Assembly (NCBI RefSeq): GCF_002799155.1
Contig: NZ_NERD01000002.1
Coordinates: forward strand, 1,922,001 to 1,986,000
DNA length: 64,000 nt
Source of the DNA: Stenotrophomonas maltophilia
Lineage (GTDB): Bacteria > Pseudomonadota > Gammaproteobacteria > Xanthomonadales > Xanthomonadaceae
Direction: 5' to 3'
The stretch's first letter is position 1. Each line of letters begins with the position of its first letter. The translations under genes were made by a program, and so were the position numbers. Below, piece by piece: positions 1 to 10,400 of this stretch. The notes below the pieces were generated by a model. The model had not been told where the DNA came from. It worked only from the letters and a program-made list of their open reading frames with translations, and made no database searches.

Positions 1-1584
1 CTTGCGCGTGACCGGGCCATCGGCATAGGGCCAGGCGTAGTCCAGGCGCAGTTGCAGGTGTTCGCCCAGGCGCAGCTGCGCGCCCAGGCCGACCGAGGCC
101 AGGTTGTACTTGTCACGCTGTTCGGGCAGTGGTTGGCGCAGGCGCAGATAGGCCGCGTCGGCAAAGCTGTAGACGCGCAGATCGGTGCCGCTCCACAGCG
201 ACCACGCCGGGGTGCGCCATTCCAGGCTGGCCAGGCCGCCGTAGTCGCCGATCGCCTCGGCCGACAGATAGCCACGTACGGTATACATGCCACCGGCGGC
301 GAACTGTTCGGCCGACACCAGCGGCGCGTCGGTCACCTGCAGCGAGCCGCGCGCGTACCACTGCCAGTCGCTGCCGAAGGTATGGGTGTTGGCGACATCG
401 GCCTTGAACGCCACGAAGCTCGGGTCGGCCCAGTAGCGCTTCTGGCCGAAGGCGGTGGCGTCGCTGCCGTAACCGAACAGGCGGCGGGTGCCGGCCACCA
501 GCTGGGTGTTGATGCTCAGCTGATCGTGCTCGCCCTGGCGCACGCCGACGAAGGCCAGCGTGATCGGCGCATATTTCAGCGGCGTCTTCAGGCTGTCCCC
601 GCCCATCTGCGTGTCTTCCTCGGTGTCCTTGAAATCCACACCAAGGCTGAGCTGGCGCCACCACTGGCTGCTGCCAGCAAGGCGGTAGTTGAGCTTGAGG
701 CCGATCGAGTGACCGTTGCCGATCACATTGGTTCCGGTGCCGGTACCGACCTGTCCGCCCGCGTTCAGCACGCGGCTATCGGACGTGTAGCCGGACGCTT
801 CCAGGCTCCACGGCGTGCCCTCGAACGGCATCATGTACGAGGCCGAAAACACCTTGGCCTGCTGGGTATCTTCCGGCGCCAGGTACACGCCGATGGTGGC
901 GCTGTGCCCGCGCTTCCACAGGTTGTCGTAGGCCAGCGACGCACTCAGGCGCAGCTTCTCGGTGTCGGCACTGTGGTCGTTGTTGAGCGCCGCGCTGGCG
1001 CGCCACGGCGACTTCTCCTCGACCTGCAGGTCCACATCCATCGTGCCCGGCACCTGGCCTTCGCGCACCAAGGGCATCACCTGGCGACGTCCACCTTCAT
1101 TGAGCGCGGTCAGTTCCTTCTGCGCCTGGTCGAAATCCGGCACCTTGCCCTCGGCCAGCGCCGGCACGCGTTCGCGGATGCGTTCGGGCGATTCGTGCTT
1201 CGTTCCCACGACCCGCAGCTGGCCGATCGGTGTCTGCTGTACCTTCAGCAGTACCACGCCTCCACTGACCTGCTGCTCGGGCAGTTCCACATAGACCGAC
1301 TGGTAGCCCGCCTGCTGGTACAGCGCATTGACTGCATCGCGCGCCTTCTCGACATCGGCCAGGGTCTTGCCCGGGCCGAGGAACGGCTCCACCGCGCGTT
1401 CGATCTGGCGCGGATCGAGCACGGTGTTGCCGCGCACGATGTATTCATTGATGTTCACGCTGGGCGCAGGTGCAGCCGCCTGCGCGAACAACGGCAGCGG
1501 CATCGCGGCCAGGGCCAGCACCAGCGGATGCAGGTGCAGCGGAAGGCGGACGGCTCGGCACGGAACAGGAGTCATCGAAGGCAT
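1..1584 (-). CDS. TpsB (ShlB/FhaC/HecB-type) two-partner-secretion transporter, PdtB-like; C-terminus cut by window edge
   Basis: Read on the minus strand, 528 codons are open from ATG 1584 to the left edge with no stop. The N-terminus has a hydrophobic signal peptide ending near LFAQA, then a POTRA-type region (NEYIVRGNTVLDP, QAGYQSVYVELPEQ). A long alternating beta-strand region follows, containing the family motif GGMYTVRGYL. This family forms 16-stranded outer-membrane pores that export a cognate TpsA protein. The likely partner is the giant exoprotein encoded at 4478-16861. An alternative ATG lies at 1575. Only a few tens of C-terminal residues seem to be missing. The family is clear; the PdtB equivalence is inferred from gene context. 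Confidence 0.9.
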   Translation of the reverse strand, partial: MPSMTPVPCRAVRLPLHLHPLVLALAAMPLPLFAQAAAPAPSVNINEYIVRGNTVLDPRQIERAVEPFLGPGKTLADVEKARDAVNALYQQAGYQSVYVELPEQQVSGGVVLLKVQQTPIGQLRVVGTKHESPERIRERVPALAEGKVPDFDQAQKELTALNEGGRRQVMPLVREGQVPGTMDVDLQVEEKSPWRASAALNNDHSADTEKLRLSASLAYDNLWKRGHSATIGVYLAPEDTQQAKVFSASYMMPFEGTPWSLEASGYTSDSRVLNAGGQVGTGTGTNVIGNGHSIGLKLNYRLAGSSQWWRQLSLGVDFKDTEEDTQMGGDSLKTPLKYAPITLAFVGVRQGEHDQLSINTQLVAGTRRLFGYGSDATAFGQKRYWADPSFVAFKADVANTHTFGSDWQWYARGSLQVTDAPLVSAEQFAAGGMYTVRGYLSAEAIGDYGGLASLEWRTPAWSLWSGTDLRVYSFADAAYLRLRQPLPEQRDKYNLASVGLGAQLRLGEHLQLRLDYAWPYADGPVTRK

Positions 1585-1669
1585 CGCGTCGTATCGAAGG
1601 GAGTGGCCAGGGAGCGGCGCGTGGGTCTACCAACAGGACGTGCACGTCGCGTCAAAACCGCCAATAGTT

Positions 1670-1687
1670 TTGTGACAGCACTGTCAT
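1670..1687 (+). promoter_or_regulatory. candidate Pho box between transporter gene and small secreted-protein gene
   Basis: The 18-mer is TTGTGAC-AGCA-CTGTCAT. The second half matches the PhoB half-site CTGTCAT 7/7 and the first 4/7, with the normal 4-nt spacer. The same bases also form the palindrome TGACAG-CA-CTGTCA (1673-1686), so another regulator could bind here. It lies 86 bp before the transporter start (minus) and 89 bp before the start at 1777 (plus). Function is inferred. Confidence 0.35.
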
Positions 1688-1776
1688 CTTTTGACCCGGC
1701 CGAAACGGTGGCGGGCGGAGACTGCCTTCGCCACACGTCTTCCTTGCAGAACGCCGGTTGCCGCGCGAGATTGGAA

Positions 1777-2112
1777 ATGAGTGCACTATCGATAGCGGGC
1801 ATCCGCCCTGCCCTGGCGCTGGCATTGCTGCTGGCGTTGCCATCGCTCCGTGCCGAGGAGGCAAAGACGCGGGAAGAGGCCGTGCCGTGCATTGAAGTGC
1901 AGGTCAACGGCGAGCGGATTCCGGCGTGGGACTGCCTGCAGCGCAAGCTGGCACCGGCGGCGAAGCCAGCCAAGTCACCGGCGCTGCCTGAAGCCGAACG
2001 CCTGATGCGGCAGCCCGGCAACCAGCTGATGCAGTACAACCTGGAAGGCACGCGACAGCGCATGGGCGATGCCTTCGGCCGCTCGGTGGTGCCGCAGCGC
2101 CCGGCGCGCTGA
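1777..2112 (+). CDS. small secreted protein of unknown function
   Basis: This is a 111-residue protein whose first 26 residues are a clear Sec signal peptide ending at LPSLRAEE. The mature part is charged and contains a short Cys pair (VPCIEVQVNGERIPAWDC) and a Pro/Ala/Lys-rich linker. The ATG at 1777 follows GGAA. The reading frame remains open far upstream only because it is antisense to the transporter gene, so that extension is not real. It is divergent from the transporter gene and may share its regulatory region. I do not recognise a family. It could be a periplasmic accessory of the locus. Confidence 0.65.
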   Translation: MSALSIAGIRPALALALLLALPSLRAEEAKTREEAVPCIEVQVNGERIPAWDCLQRKLAPAAKPAKSPALPEAERLMRQPGNQLMQYNLEGTRQRMGDAFGRSVVPQRPAR

Positions 2113-2122
2113 GCCTGCGCAG

Positions 2123-2208
2123 CTGTAGAACCGGGCCCACGCCCGGCTGCTCCAGCGCGCCCTTCAACGTTCATGCAGAAGCCGCCGGGCGTGGACCCGG
2201 CTCTACAG
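2123..2208. repeat. SMAG-like inverted REP pair
   Basis: Two 25-bp arms (2123-2147 and 2184-2208) are inverted copies with two mismatches. Each begins GTAG at the outer end and contains a GC-rich stem. The right arm overlaps the gspC stop codon. The pair lies between convergent genes and may act as a bidirectional terminator. GTAG-headed palindromes are typical of Stenotrophomonas SMAG elements. Confidence 0.7.
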
Positions 2209-2685
2209 TGAGCCACCGTTCGAGGGCGCAGGCACGATGCCATCGGTCGGCACCGGCGGCAGCTCGGGCACCGGCACGCTGCGCGACTGGCCGGCCTGAT
2301 TCAGTTCCACTGCACTGGCACTGATGCTGGCCAGCACCGTGCAAGGCCCCAACCGCTGCCCGGGTGCGTACGCTTGCGCAGGACGACCATCCACCGACAG
2401 CAGCGCCAGTGGCGCGTGCTCGCCGGCCATCACGCCGAGCACGACCACCTCGGTCCGTACCGCACCGGGGGACAGCAGCCGCACCAGCGGCAGGCTGGCC
2501 ATCGCATCGAACAGGGGCCGTACCGGCGCCTCGGCCTGCGCTTCACCGGCCGCCACCGCTGGCGCCACCGCAGACAGGGTGACACTCCAATAGGCCACCA
2601 CGGCCAGCAGCAGCATCGCTGCCAGCAGGGTCAGCATGCGATTGCGATCCCAGCGCCTGCCATCCATGTTCCGCACCATCGCCAC
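2203..2685 (-). CDS. gspC: type II secretion inner-membrane protein GspC (HxcP-type, short)
   Basis: The protein has up to 160 residues, with a cytoplasmic N-terminus rich in Arg, one membrane helix at about residues 18-38, and a periplasmic homology region (VVVLGVMAGEHAPLALLSVDGRPAQAYAPG). GspC links the outer-membrane secretin GspD to the inner-membrane platform. It is shorter than classical GspC proteins and shows no PDZ or coiled-coil tail. The start may be GTG 2685 or ATG 2679. It is divergently transcribed from gspHIJ with 91 bp between them, and is separated from the other gsp genes by the giant exoprotein gene. Confidence 0.75.
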   Translation of the reverse strand: MAMVRNMDGRRWDRNRMLTLLAAMLLLAVVAYWSVTLSAVAPAVAAGEAQAEAPVRPLFDAMASLPLVRLLSPGAVRTEVVVLGVMAGEHAPLALLSVDGRPAQAYAPGQRLGPCTVLASISASAVELNQAGQSRSVPVPELPPVPTDGIVPAPSNGGSL

Positions 2686-2776
2686 GTTCGTGTCCGCCTA
2701 CGCTAGCAGCTGCGGCTGACGCTTTTGTTTCATCGTACAGGCCTATGCTGGCGCGTATCGGCAAGGACCGGAGGCA

Positions 2777-3229
2777 ATGTCGGTGCAACGCATCCCGCGC
2801 GGTTTTACCCTGCTGGAGCTGATGGTGGTATTGGTGATCATCGGCATCTGCACTGCCGGTATCGGCCTTGGCCTGGGCAGCCTGCTCGATCCGGCCCGGC
2901 AACTGCGCCAGGAAGCCGAGCGGTTGGCGCAGCGGCTGCAGGTGGCACGCGACGAAGCCCGAATCGATGGCCGGCCCCTGCGCTGGCAGTCCGATGCCAA
3001 GGGCTATCGTTTCAGCCGCCGCGAAGGCGGCCGCTGGGTGACCGTGGAACGCGATGACCTGTTGCGGCCGCAGCAGTGGCAGGCCGCTGGCATTGCGGTA
3101 GTGCCCGCCAGCGCCATCGAACTGAGCCCGGAATGGATCGGCACTGCCTGGGAGCTGGGGCTGTCGCTGGAGGGCCGCACACTGCGTCTTCGTGATGATG
3201 GCAGCGGACAATTGCAGGTCGTGCAGTGA
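2777..3229 (+). CDS. gspH: type II secretion minor pseudopilin GspH
   Basis: This 150-residue protein opens with a prepilin leader: a short basic segment ending in Gly, then FTLLELMVVLVIIGI with Glu at +5. PilD-type peptidase would cut after RG and methylate the Phe. The rest is a small GspH/FimT-like globular domain (QEAERLAQRLQVARDEARIDGRPL). Minor pseudopilins build the tip of the periplasmic pseudopilus. GGAGGCA precedes the start. Its TGA overlaps the GTG of gspI (GTGA), so H, I and J are translationally coupled. Confidence 0.88.
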   Translation: MSVQRIPRGFTLLELMVVLVIIGICTAGIGLGLGSLLDPARQLRQEAERLAQRLQVARDEARIDGRPLRWQSDAKGYRFSRREGGRWVTVERDDLLRPQQWQAAGIAVVPASAIELSPEWIGTAWELGLSLEGRTLRLRDDGSGQLQVVQ

Positions 3230-3588
3230 AGCAGGCGATGCGAGGATTCACCCTGATCGAAGTGCTGATCGCGCTGGCGATCGTATCGATTGCGTTGGCG
3301 GCGGTGATGCGTTCGGTGGCGGTGGCGACCGACGATCAATCGCGGCTGCGCGATCGCCGCCTGGCGCTGATGTGCGCGCAGGACCGCTGGCAGGAACTGC
3401 GCCTGACCGGACAGGCAGCGCAGGATGGCCGCCAGCGCTGCGTGCAGGGACGCGGCAGCTTCCTGGTGCTGCAGCATCTTGGCACGGGCAGCGACGGCCA
3501 GCCGCAGCTGGAACTTAGCGTGGTGGCCGAGGACGCACCGCGGCGACCGCTGGCGCGGATGCAGCTGCCGTGGACGCTCGCACCGTGA
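3226..3588 (+). CDS. gspI: type II secretion minor pseudopilin GspI
   Basis: The 120-residue protein has the prepilin signature MRGFTLIEVLIALAIVSIAL right at the N-terminus, followed by the GspI pattern of a conserved aromatic and Cys segment (ALMCAQDRWQELR). It initiates at GTG 3226, which overlaps the gspH stop; ATG 3238 is a possible alternative. GspI nucleates the GspI-J-K tip complex. It lies in the gspHIJ mini-operon on the strand opposite to the main gsp block. Confidence 0.87.
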   Translation: MKQAMRGFTLIEVLIALAIVSIALAAVMRSVAVATDDQSRLRDRRLALMCAQDRWQELRLTGQAAQDGRQRCVQGRGSFLVLQHLGTGSDGQPQLELSVVAEDAPRRPLARMQLPWTLAP

Positions 3589-4199
3589 AGCGCGCCGTGC
3601 GCGGCTTCACCCTGATCGAGGTGATGATCGCGATCACCATCATGGGCGTGCTGGCGCTGATCTGCTGGCGTACGCTCGACAGCGTGGCCAGCAGCGACCA
3701 GCGCCTGCGCCAGGCCGATGCCGAGACCACCACGGCGCTGCGCGTGCTGCAGCAGTTCCAGCGTGATATCGACATGCGCGCAGACGACGCGCTGATGAAT
3801 GGCGCCGTGCGCCCGGCGGACCAGCCGCAGCGACTGCTGCCACCTTCGCTGGTGAGCGAACGGCATCCGGATGGCAGCTTCGCGCTGGAGATCACCCGCA
3901 GCGTCGGCAGCGACGGGCTGCGCTGGCAGCGGGTGCGCTGGTGGCAACAGGGCAACACGCTGTGGCGGGCCAGTGGCGAGGCGACCGACCGGTATCCGCT
4001 GCCAGCGCCTGAGCAATCGAGGGGCATCGCGGTGGCCCGTGATGTGCAGCGGTTCGAGGTGCGTGCCTGGCAGCCCGGTGCCGGTTGGGCGGTGCTGCCG
4101 GGCGAAGGCGAGGTATTGCCGGCGACGGGGCTGGAGCTGCGGCTGGGCCTTCGCGATGGGCGTGGGCCGCTGAGCTACCGGCGGGTGCTGGAGTTGTAG
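3585..4199 (+). CDS. gspJ: type II secretion minor pseudopilin GspJ
   Basis: GTG 3585 overlaps the gspI stop (GTGA) and yields a 204-residue prepilin beginning VKRAVRGFTLIEVMIAITIM. A longer frame from GTG 3570 is possible, but the overlap start gives the usual short leader. The body carries the GspJ-type LRVLQQFQRDIDMRADDA and WWQQGNTLWRASGE segments. GspJ packs with GspI and GspK at the pseudopilus tip. It is the last gene of the plus-strand mini-operon and converges on the exoprotein gene. Confidence 0.87.
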   Translation: MKRAVRGFTLIEVMIAITIMGVLALICWRTLDSVASSDQRLRQADAETTTALRVLQQFQRDIDMRADDALMNGAVRPADQPQRLLPPSLVSERHPDGSFALEITRSVGSDGLRWQRVRWWQQGNTLWRASGEATDRYPLPAPEQSRGIAVARDVQRFEVRAWQPGAGWAVLPGEGEVLPATGLELRLGLRDGRGPLSYRRVLEL

Positions 4200-4376
4200 G
4201 GTTCGTTCGTGGCACCGCATCCACGCATGGCGAGGATCTACTGCAGAGACTGCTCCAGGCATGGCATGGATCCCCTGCCCTCCTGCCGCCGGGTGCTCTC
4301 CTGCACCCGACGGCGCTGTGTCGGTGGTCCTCACCGCTGATGGCCGCTCCCTGCCCTCCGTGCCGTCCTGGCTGGG

Positions 4377-4398
4377 GCCGCCACCGTTCCGTGGCGGC
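4377..4398. terminator. hairpin between convergent gspJ and exoprotein genes
   Basis: An 8-bp perfect stem (GCCGCCAC/GTGGCGGC) with a 6-nt loop lies in the 278-bp convergent gap. It has no clear U-tract on either strand, so termination is only suggested. Confidence 0.35.
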
Positions 4399-4439
4399 TG
4401 GCCCGATGCTGCAGCCCGATGCGCTGCACCGGGCAATGC

Positions 4440-4459
4440 GTGCCGACCAAGGTCGGCAC
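4440..4459. repeat. GTGCCGACCAAGGTCGGCAC palindrome (REP-like)
   Basis: A 20-bp perfect palindrome lies 18 bp downstream of the exoprotein stop. A close relative (GTGTCGACCAAGGTCGACAC) lies at 30501-30520, so this is a repeated element of the genome. It may also cap the 3' end of the exoprotein mRNA. Confidence 0.55.
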
Positions 4460-4477
4460 CTGCCGGGGCGTGGATGC

Positions 4478-7400
4478 CTAGCGGCGCTCGGTGCCCTCGT
4501 CCCGGCTGGCCTGCGGGAACTGGAAGGCGCTGTTGGCGTCGTAGCCACTGCCGGCGGTCGTGCCACGCGCAGGCGGAGCGATGCTGCTTGTACCACTGCC
4601 AAAGCCCAGAATCTGCACGCTGATCACCGATGGCTGGTTGCGCCGTGCATCGTCCTGGCTCTTGCGCATCACATCCTGTGCGGCCTGGCTGGCACTGTTC
4701 GCCGCCGCACTGGCCGAGGCCAGCGCATTGACGTTCACCGTGGCCAGCACCGGCAGGCCCTTGCTCTCGCCCTGTACCTGGATATTGGCGGCGTTGAGCA
4801 CCTGCAGCGCCGCCAGATTGATGTTGCCCGAGACGCGGATACCGGCCTCGCCCGCATCGATGGTGCCCAGCGGCGCGATCAGGTCGACGTCGCCCGGCGG
4901 CACTTCGGCGATGGGGTTCAAGGTCGCAATGCCTGCGCCACTGGCGGGAGCCTGCGGCGACAGGATCACATTGCCCCAGCCGTCATAGAGGCGACGCGGT
5001 GGCGTGTACAGCAGCGTCGTCTGCGAACCGCGACCGGCATTGATGTCACCCTGCTCCGACCAGGCCAGGATGTCGCCGCCGAACGTGGTCATCACCCGCG
5101 ACAGGCCCAGCAGCACGCTGTCCTGGCTGAACAGGCGGATATCGCCCTGCCCCTGGGTGACGAGGCCGGCGGTGGCAGGCGGCACCACGCCCTGTACGCC
5201 GACCACGATCTGTCCGCCCGGTGCCATCAGTTCGATGTTGCCGCCCGCCTCGGTGCGCACGCCGGAACCGCCGTACATCACGATATCGCCGGTACGGTCG
5301 ATCGTCGCACCGGCCGCATTCCTGTCCGGCATCAGCGTGGCGATGGCTTCGCGCCCGCGCAGGTAGGAGCCGAAGCGGGGCCCTTCTGCATCGGTGTACT
5401 CACGCCCACCTTCGCGCAGTTCGGCGTAGTACACCTGGCGCAGGAAGATGCGCTGCTGTTCCTGCGGCAGTGCGTCGAATGCAGCCAGCGCCCCGTCGCC
5501 GTCGGCAGCCACGCCGAAGCGCTGCTGCAGCCACTGCTTCAGCTCCTGGTTGTAGACCTTGACGGCCTTGCCCGGCTGCGACGCGAGCGATTGCGCGGGA
5601 TCGGCCAGATTCGCAGGATCCAGATAGCGGGCACGCAGGGCCGCGAAATCGATCTGCTGGTTGCCGGCCGTCAGCGCGATGCTGGCGCCGGGACGGGTAT
5701 CGCCCTGCACGATGCCACCGAGGCTGACGATGCTGCCCGCATCCTCCTGGCGCAGCTGGCGGCCGGCACTGATCTCGGTGTTGCCGGGGCCGGCGATGAT
5801 CGCGTTCAGATGCACGATGTCGCGGCCCGCCGCCACCACCGTGAAGTCGGTGGACGCGGTGTTCAGCGCGGTCATCGACACCCCGAGGATGTCCCGGCCT
5901 GCCCGCAGTTGCACGGCGCCGGCGGCCTCGAACCAGTTCAGCTGCGTGCGCTGCCCCCCGTTGGGAGTCAGCGTGCGTTGGGCGCCGGTGGCCAGACCGA
6001 TGATGTCGCCCTGCACCGCGTAGAAGCGGCTCGGCGCCAGGGCCGCAGACACGGTGGACAGCGGAGTATTCGGACCGAACGCAAACAGCGGAAGCGACGC
6101 CTGCGGCGATGCAATGTTGCCGTCGACCGACAGGTTGTGACGCGAGCGGGTCACATTGCCGCTGGAATCCCCCTGCTCGGCCATGAATGCAGGGTCGAAG
6201 GGTCCCGGCAGGCGCGCGTCGCTGGCGGAGCGCGCGATCTGGGTCGCGCCACGCTGGGCGAAGATGCCGCCACCGGCCAGGACGTCCAGCCGTCCTGTCG
6301 CCGAGGGTGCCAGCAGGATCACATCCTGCGTCCCCGGCGTGGTGCTGATCCGGTCCAGCTTGACGTCGCCCTGCGCAGCAACGGCGCTGAAGCGCGAAGG
6401 ATAGAGCCAGTAGTTCAGCAGCTCCTCCCGGCTGCCCGGTGCCAGCGCAACCTGCTCGGGCCACAGATTGCTGCCGGTCACGTTCTCCGGCCCGGCCAGG
6501 CCCGGCGCCAGGTCGCCACCGGCACTGAACAGGTCCACGGCGGTCGTGTCGGTCCACAGGGAGAACCAGGTGCTGCCCGCAGCGCGGCTGCCGTTGTCCT
6601 GCACCACCGCGCTGTAGTTGGCCAGTGGAACCCGACCGGCATCGGCGACGCCGCCGAGCACGACGTCACCCCGCGCCTGCAGCTGCGCGACCGCATCGCC
6701 CAGCACCAGCACCGGCCCGCCCATCGGGCGAGCGGCGTCGGCGGCGAACAGATCGGCCGCACGCAGCTGGCCCAGCGTCGCGTAGCTTTCCAGGGTGACG
6801 CCCATTGCACCGATGCGTCCCGCATCCAGCTGCAGGCTGCCACGCAGATTGCTGAAGGTACCGTTGAGGTCGAGATTCTGTCCCGCCCTGGAGGCATTGA
6901 GGCTGGAGAACGTCGCCCGCAGATTCGGATTCAGTGCGCCACCGATACGCAGTTGCAGGTCGCCGCCGCCGGTCAGGTGCAGCTGGCCATCGCTGACCCG
7001 GCCGGTCGATCCCACCGCCGCGATGATCGCACCTGAGCGCGGTGCGATCGTCGAGTCCAGCGCGTCACCTATCGCATCGCGCACGCCGGCGTCACGCCCG
7101 GCCTCCAGCGTCAAGTTGCCGCCGCCCAATGTACCGAAGCCGGTGAAGCCGACCATCCGCGGAGAGGCGCCAGCAGCAGCGGACACGTTGGTGTAGGCGC
7201 CAAAGTTCACCCACCAGCTGGTCGGCACCGGCTCCACGCCGGTGGTGCTGCCGGTTCCCTGCCGCCACAGCCAGTTGCCGACCGCGGCACTGGAGTACAG
7301 CGCCCAGTCACGCTCGCTGGTGCCCGACTCTGCGCGCCCGGTCCAGACGTCACCGACGATATCTCGCCCGGCTTCGACGCGCAGGTTGCCGCCATGATCG

Positions 7401-10400
7401 GGATACCAGGCCTGGTAGCCGGCCAACGCGGCATCATAGCTGCCCGGCACCAGGTTCGGACCCAGCAGTGCGGTGTTCCTGGGGGCTGCTGCACGGGGCG
7501 AATTGAAGGCAGCGTCGCGGCCCTCGCCCAGCGTGGTGGGAGTGCCCGCCGTGTACACACCGAAGCCGGACTTCATCACGACATCACCGGCAGCGAGCAG
7601 TTCCAGGTCCCCCTTGCCGGTGCGCAGCACGCTCCAGGCCGGCGTGCCCGCGCGCTTGCCGTAGGTGGTCACTTCGGTCTGCGTGCCACCGCCGGCGCAG
7701 TAGCTGGGTGCGGTGCTGCAGAACTCGTCTTCGGTCATGCCGAACATCGCCGCGAAGTCCTTCGCAGGGGTGCCCACGTAGGACTCATCGCCCCAGTAAT
7801 CCAGCGAGCCCTGCGCGGCCACCTGGCGGGGGGCCGGGCCGCAGTAGTCAGCCGACATCGCACAGAACTCATCTTCGGTGAAGCCGTACATGTCGGCCAG
7901 CTCCGCGATCGGACGGCCCGCATAGGAGGTGTCGCCGATCCAGTCCAGCGATGCCCGCTCAGTCAACACACGATCACCCACCCAGATGATTTCGGTCTTG
8001 ACCGTACCGATTGAGCCCTGGTGGGTATCGGCCAGCACCACGCTGCCTTCGGCGCCCCAGCGCCGGCTGCGTGGATCGGCCGCCCCGGAATCGGCACCGG
8101 CAACCACGGTCAGGTCCCAGGAGGTGGTGCCCTCGGCCAGCATCGGCGCCAGCGCCCAGTTGCGCCCCTGGTTGCCGTTGGCATCGGCCGGCCGCAGATT
8201 CACCGGCCCGTTGCCGGGCAGCTCCACCTTGGTCAACGATGGGATGTAGGCGCCCACCTTGAGCTCGACTTCGCGTGCCAGGCGCAGCGCAACCGGCAGC
8301 ACCGCGCCGGCGGGCCACTCCTGTGCCGCCATCTGTACGGCGCTGCGCAGGCGGAAGCCGGCCCCCAGGCGCGCACCGGCCGCCAGCACCAGCGGCTCCT
8401 GCAGCACGGTGCCCGCCGCCAGCGTCTGCCCGGAGTCGGTGGTCACCGCCGCACCCAGCACCGTGCCCGCAGGCAGGCGCAGGGTCTGCGAGATCACCAT
8501 CGGCGCGGGCAGCACGGTACCGACCGGAAGGGTTACCGATTCGACCGGCACGTCATAGTTCAGGCGGGTGCCGGCCTGGAACTCGGTGCCGGGCTGCAGC
8601 TTCACTCCGTCCACCGGCACCACCAGGTCGCCACCGAAGGGGGTGTGCCCGGCGCTGCCATTGCGAGCCTCATACAACTGCCAACCGCCCTCGTCCGGCG
8701 TGGACGGCGGCGGTGCGAAACCATCGTTGATGCTGCCATAGACGTTGATGTTGCCTTCGGCGCGCAGTACCAGCGAAGCCGATTCACCGAAGCCACGCCG
8801 CGATGGATCGGCGCGGTTGGCTTCGGGCCCGTAGCGGTAGCCGGACAGATCGATGTCGCCGGCAATGGTCAGGTCGCCCTCGGGATTGGCCTCGCTGCGC
8901 CGCGCCACCACCTGCACGCCGGGACGCAGGCGGACGTCGCCCAGCGCGGCGGTGCGCTGCTGCAGATCCGGATTGCCCAGCGCGCCATCGATCCAGGCCA
9001 CGCTGTGCGGATCGACCACCTGGTCCAGCCACTGCTGGGTGAGCAGCTGCGCGCGGTTGCCGCGCACATCAGCGGTGGTGGCCAGGGGCGCATCGTCGTA
9101 GCGACGGACACCATTGAGCTGGATGTCGGCCGCGCCATCGATGCGCAGGCCGCTGGCCGCAGCAATCGCCGCGTCGTTGCTGCCCAGCCGCGGCACATCG
9201 ATCTTCAACGAGCCCCGCGCCATGCCGTCGTTCTGTCCAGGGCCGTCACCGAGGGCAACGTCGCTGCCTGCACGCATGTCCAGGTGCGCCGCGCTGCCCA
9301 GACCAACGGCGCCTTCGGCGCTGCCCAGCGTGATGGTGGCCCGGTTCGGACTGTCGATGATCTTGCCATGGCTGTCCACGCGCAGGCCGGTACCGTGCGC
9401 GTCCAGCGTGCCGTCCACCTGCAACTGATCACGGGCGTACAGGCGGATGCTGCCGACCTGCTCGCCGCTGGCATCGATGCGGCCGGCCACGGTCATGCTG
9501 CCCGCGTCGACACTGATGTCGACCCGGCGCGCCTTCACTTCGTCGCCGATCCGCAGATCGCCTTCACCGATCTGGAAGCTGCGACCACCGACGACGCCGC
9601 CGGCGGTCAATCGCTGGTTGAGGCCGGTGAAGTCCTGCAACTGACGTGCCCGCACCACCAGTTCACCACCGTCGTAGGGCACCAGCGTGCCACCGGCATC
9701 GTAGCGGCCACTGGCGGTGCCCTGCAGATCACCGGCCAGATCGGCTCGGCCGGCCATTGCGGTGACCGTCATGCGCCCGCCGCGGTTGTTGCGGGCGGAA
9801 ACATCGATGCGGGAGGCCGCATCGGTGCGGATGTCCCCCGTGTCGCTGGACAGCAGGACATCACCGCCCCAGCTGAACTTGTCCACGTCGTACAGCGAGA
9901 CCTTGCGCCCGGCAAGGTCCAGCGCCGCCCGGCTGCCAAGCGTGATGCCCTCGCGCGCGTTCGCAGACAGCCGTCCTGACGCCAGCGCGATCGTGCTGTC
10001 CAGCGTGATCCGGTTGGCGTCGATGCTCAGCTCACTGCCCAGTGCATCGCCACCCGCCTTGCCGGTGCCCCCCTGCAGGCGGAAGTCGCCGCCGGTGCGC
10101 ACGCGCAGCTGCGCGGCGGGATCGGCGGTCAACAGCGGTGTATCGATACCCAGGCTGCCTCCGCTGTACTGCCAGCCCTTGTCGGCCAGATAGTCGCCGC
10201 GCTGCTGGAACACGTCCAGCGTGCCCTGCGCGGAGAACGACAGCTGCTCCGAAGCACTCAGGTTCAGCGCACTGAATCCGAGTACCTGACGGTTGGCAGG
10301 CACCTCGGAGCTGGGACGGCTGAACGGGGCGCGCGCCAGCTGCAGGTTGCGGGTGACGATGTCCAGCTGCCCGGCGCCGAGCCGGTCCACCATCGGATCG

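Noticed and set aside
52-1776. Upstream extension of the small secreted protein frame
   Set aside because: It is antisense to the TpsB gene, and the signal peptide starts at ATG 1777.
4085-7036. Long open frame on the plus strand opposite the giant exoprotein gene
   Set aside because: It is antisense to a strongly supported TpsA coding sequence, has no recognisable domains and an Arg/Gln/His-rich composition typical of reversed high-GC coding DNA.
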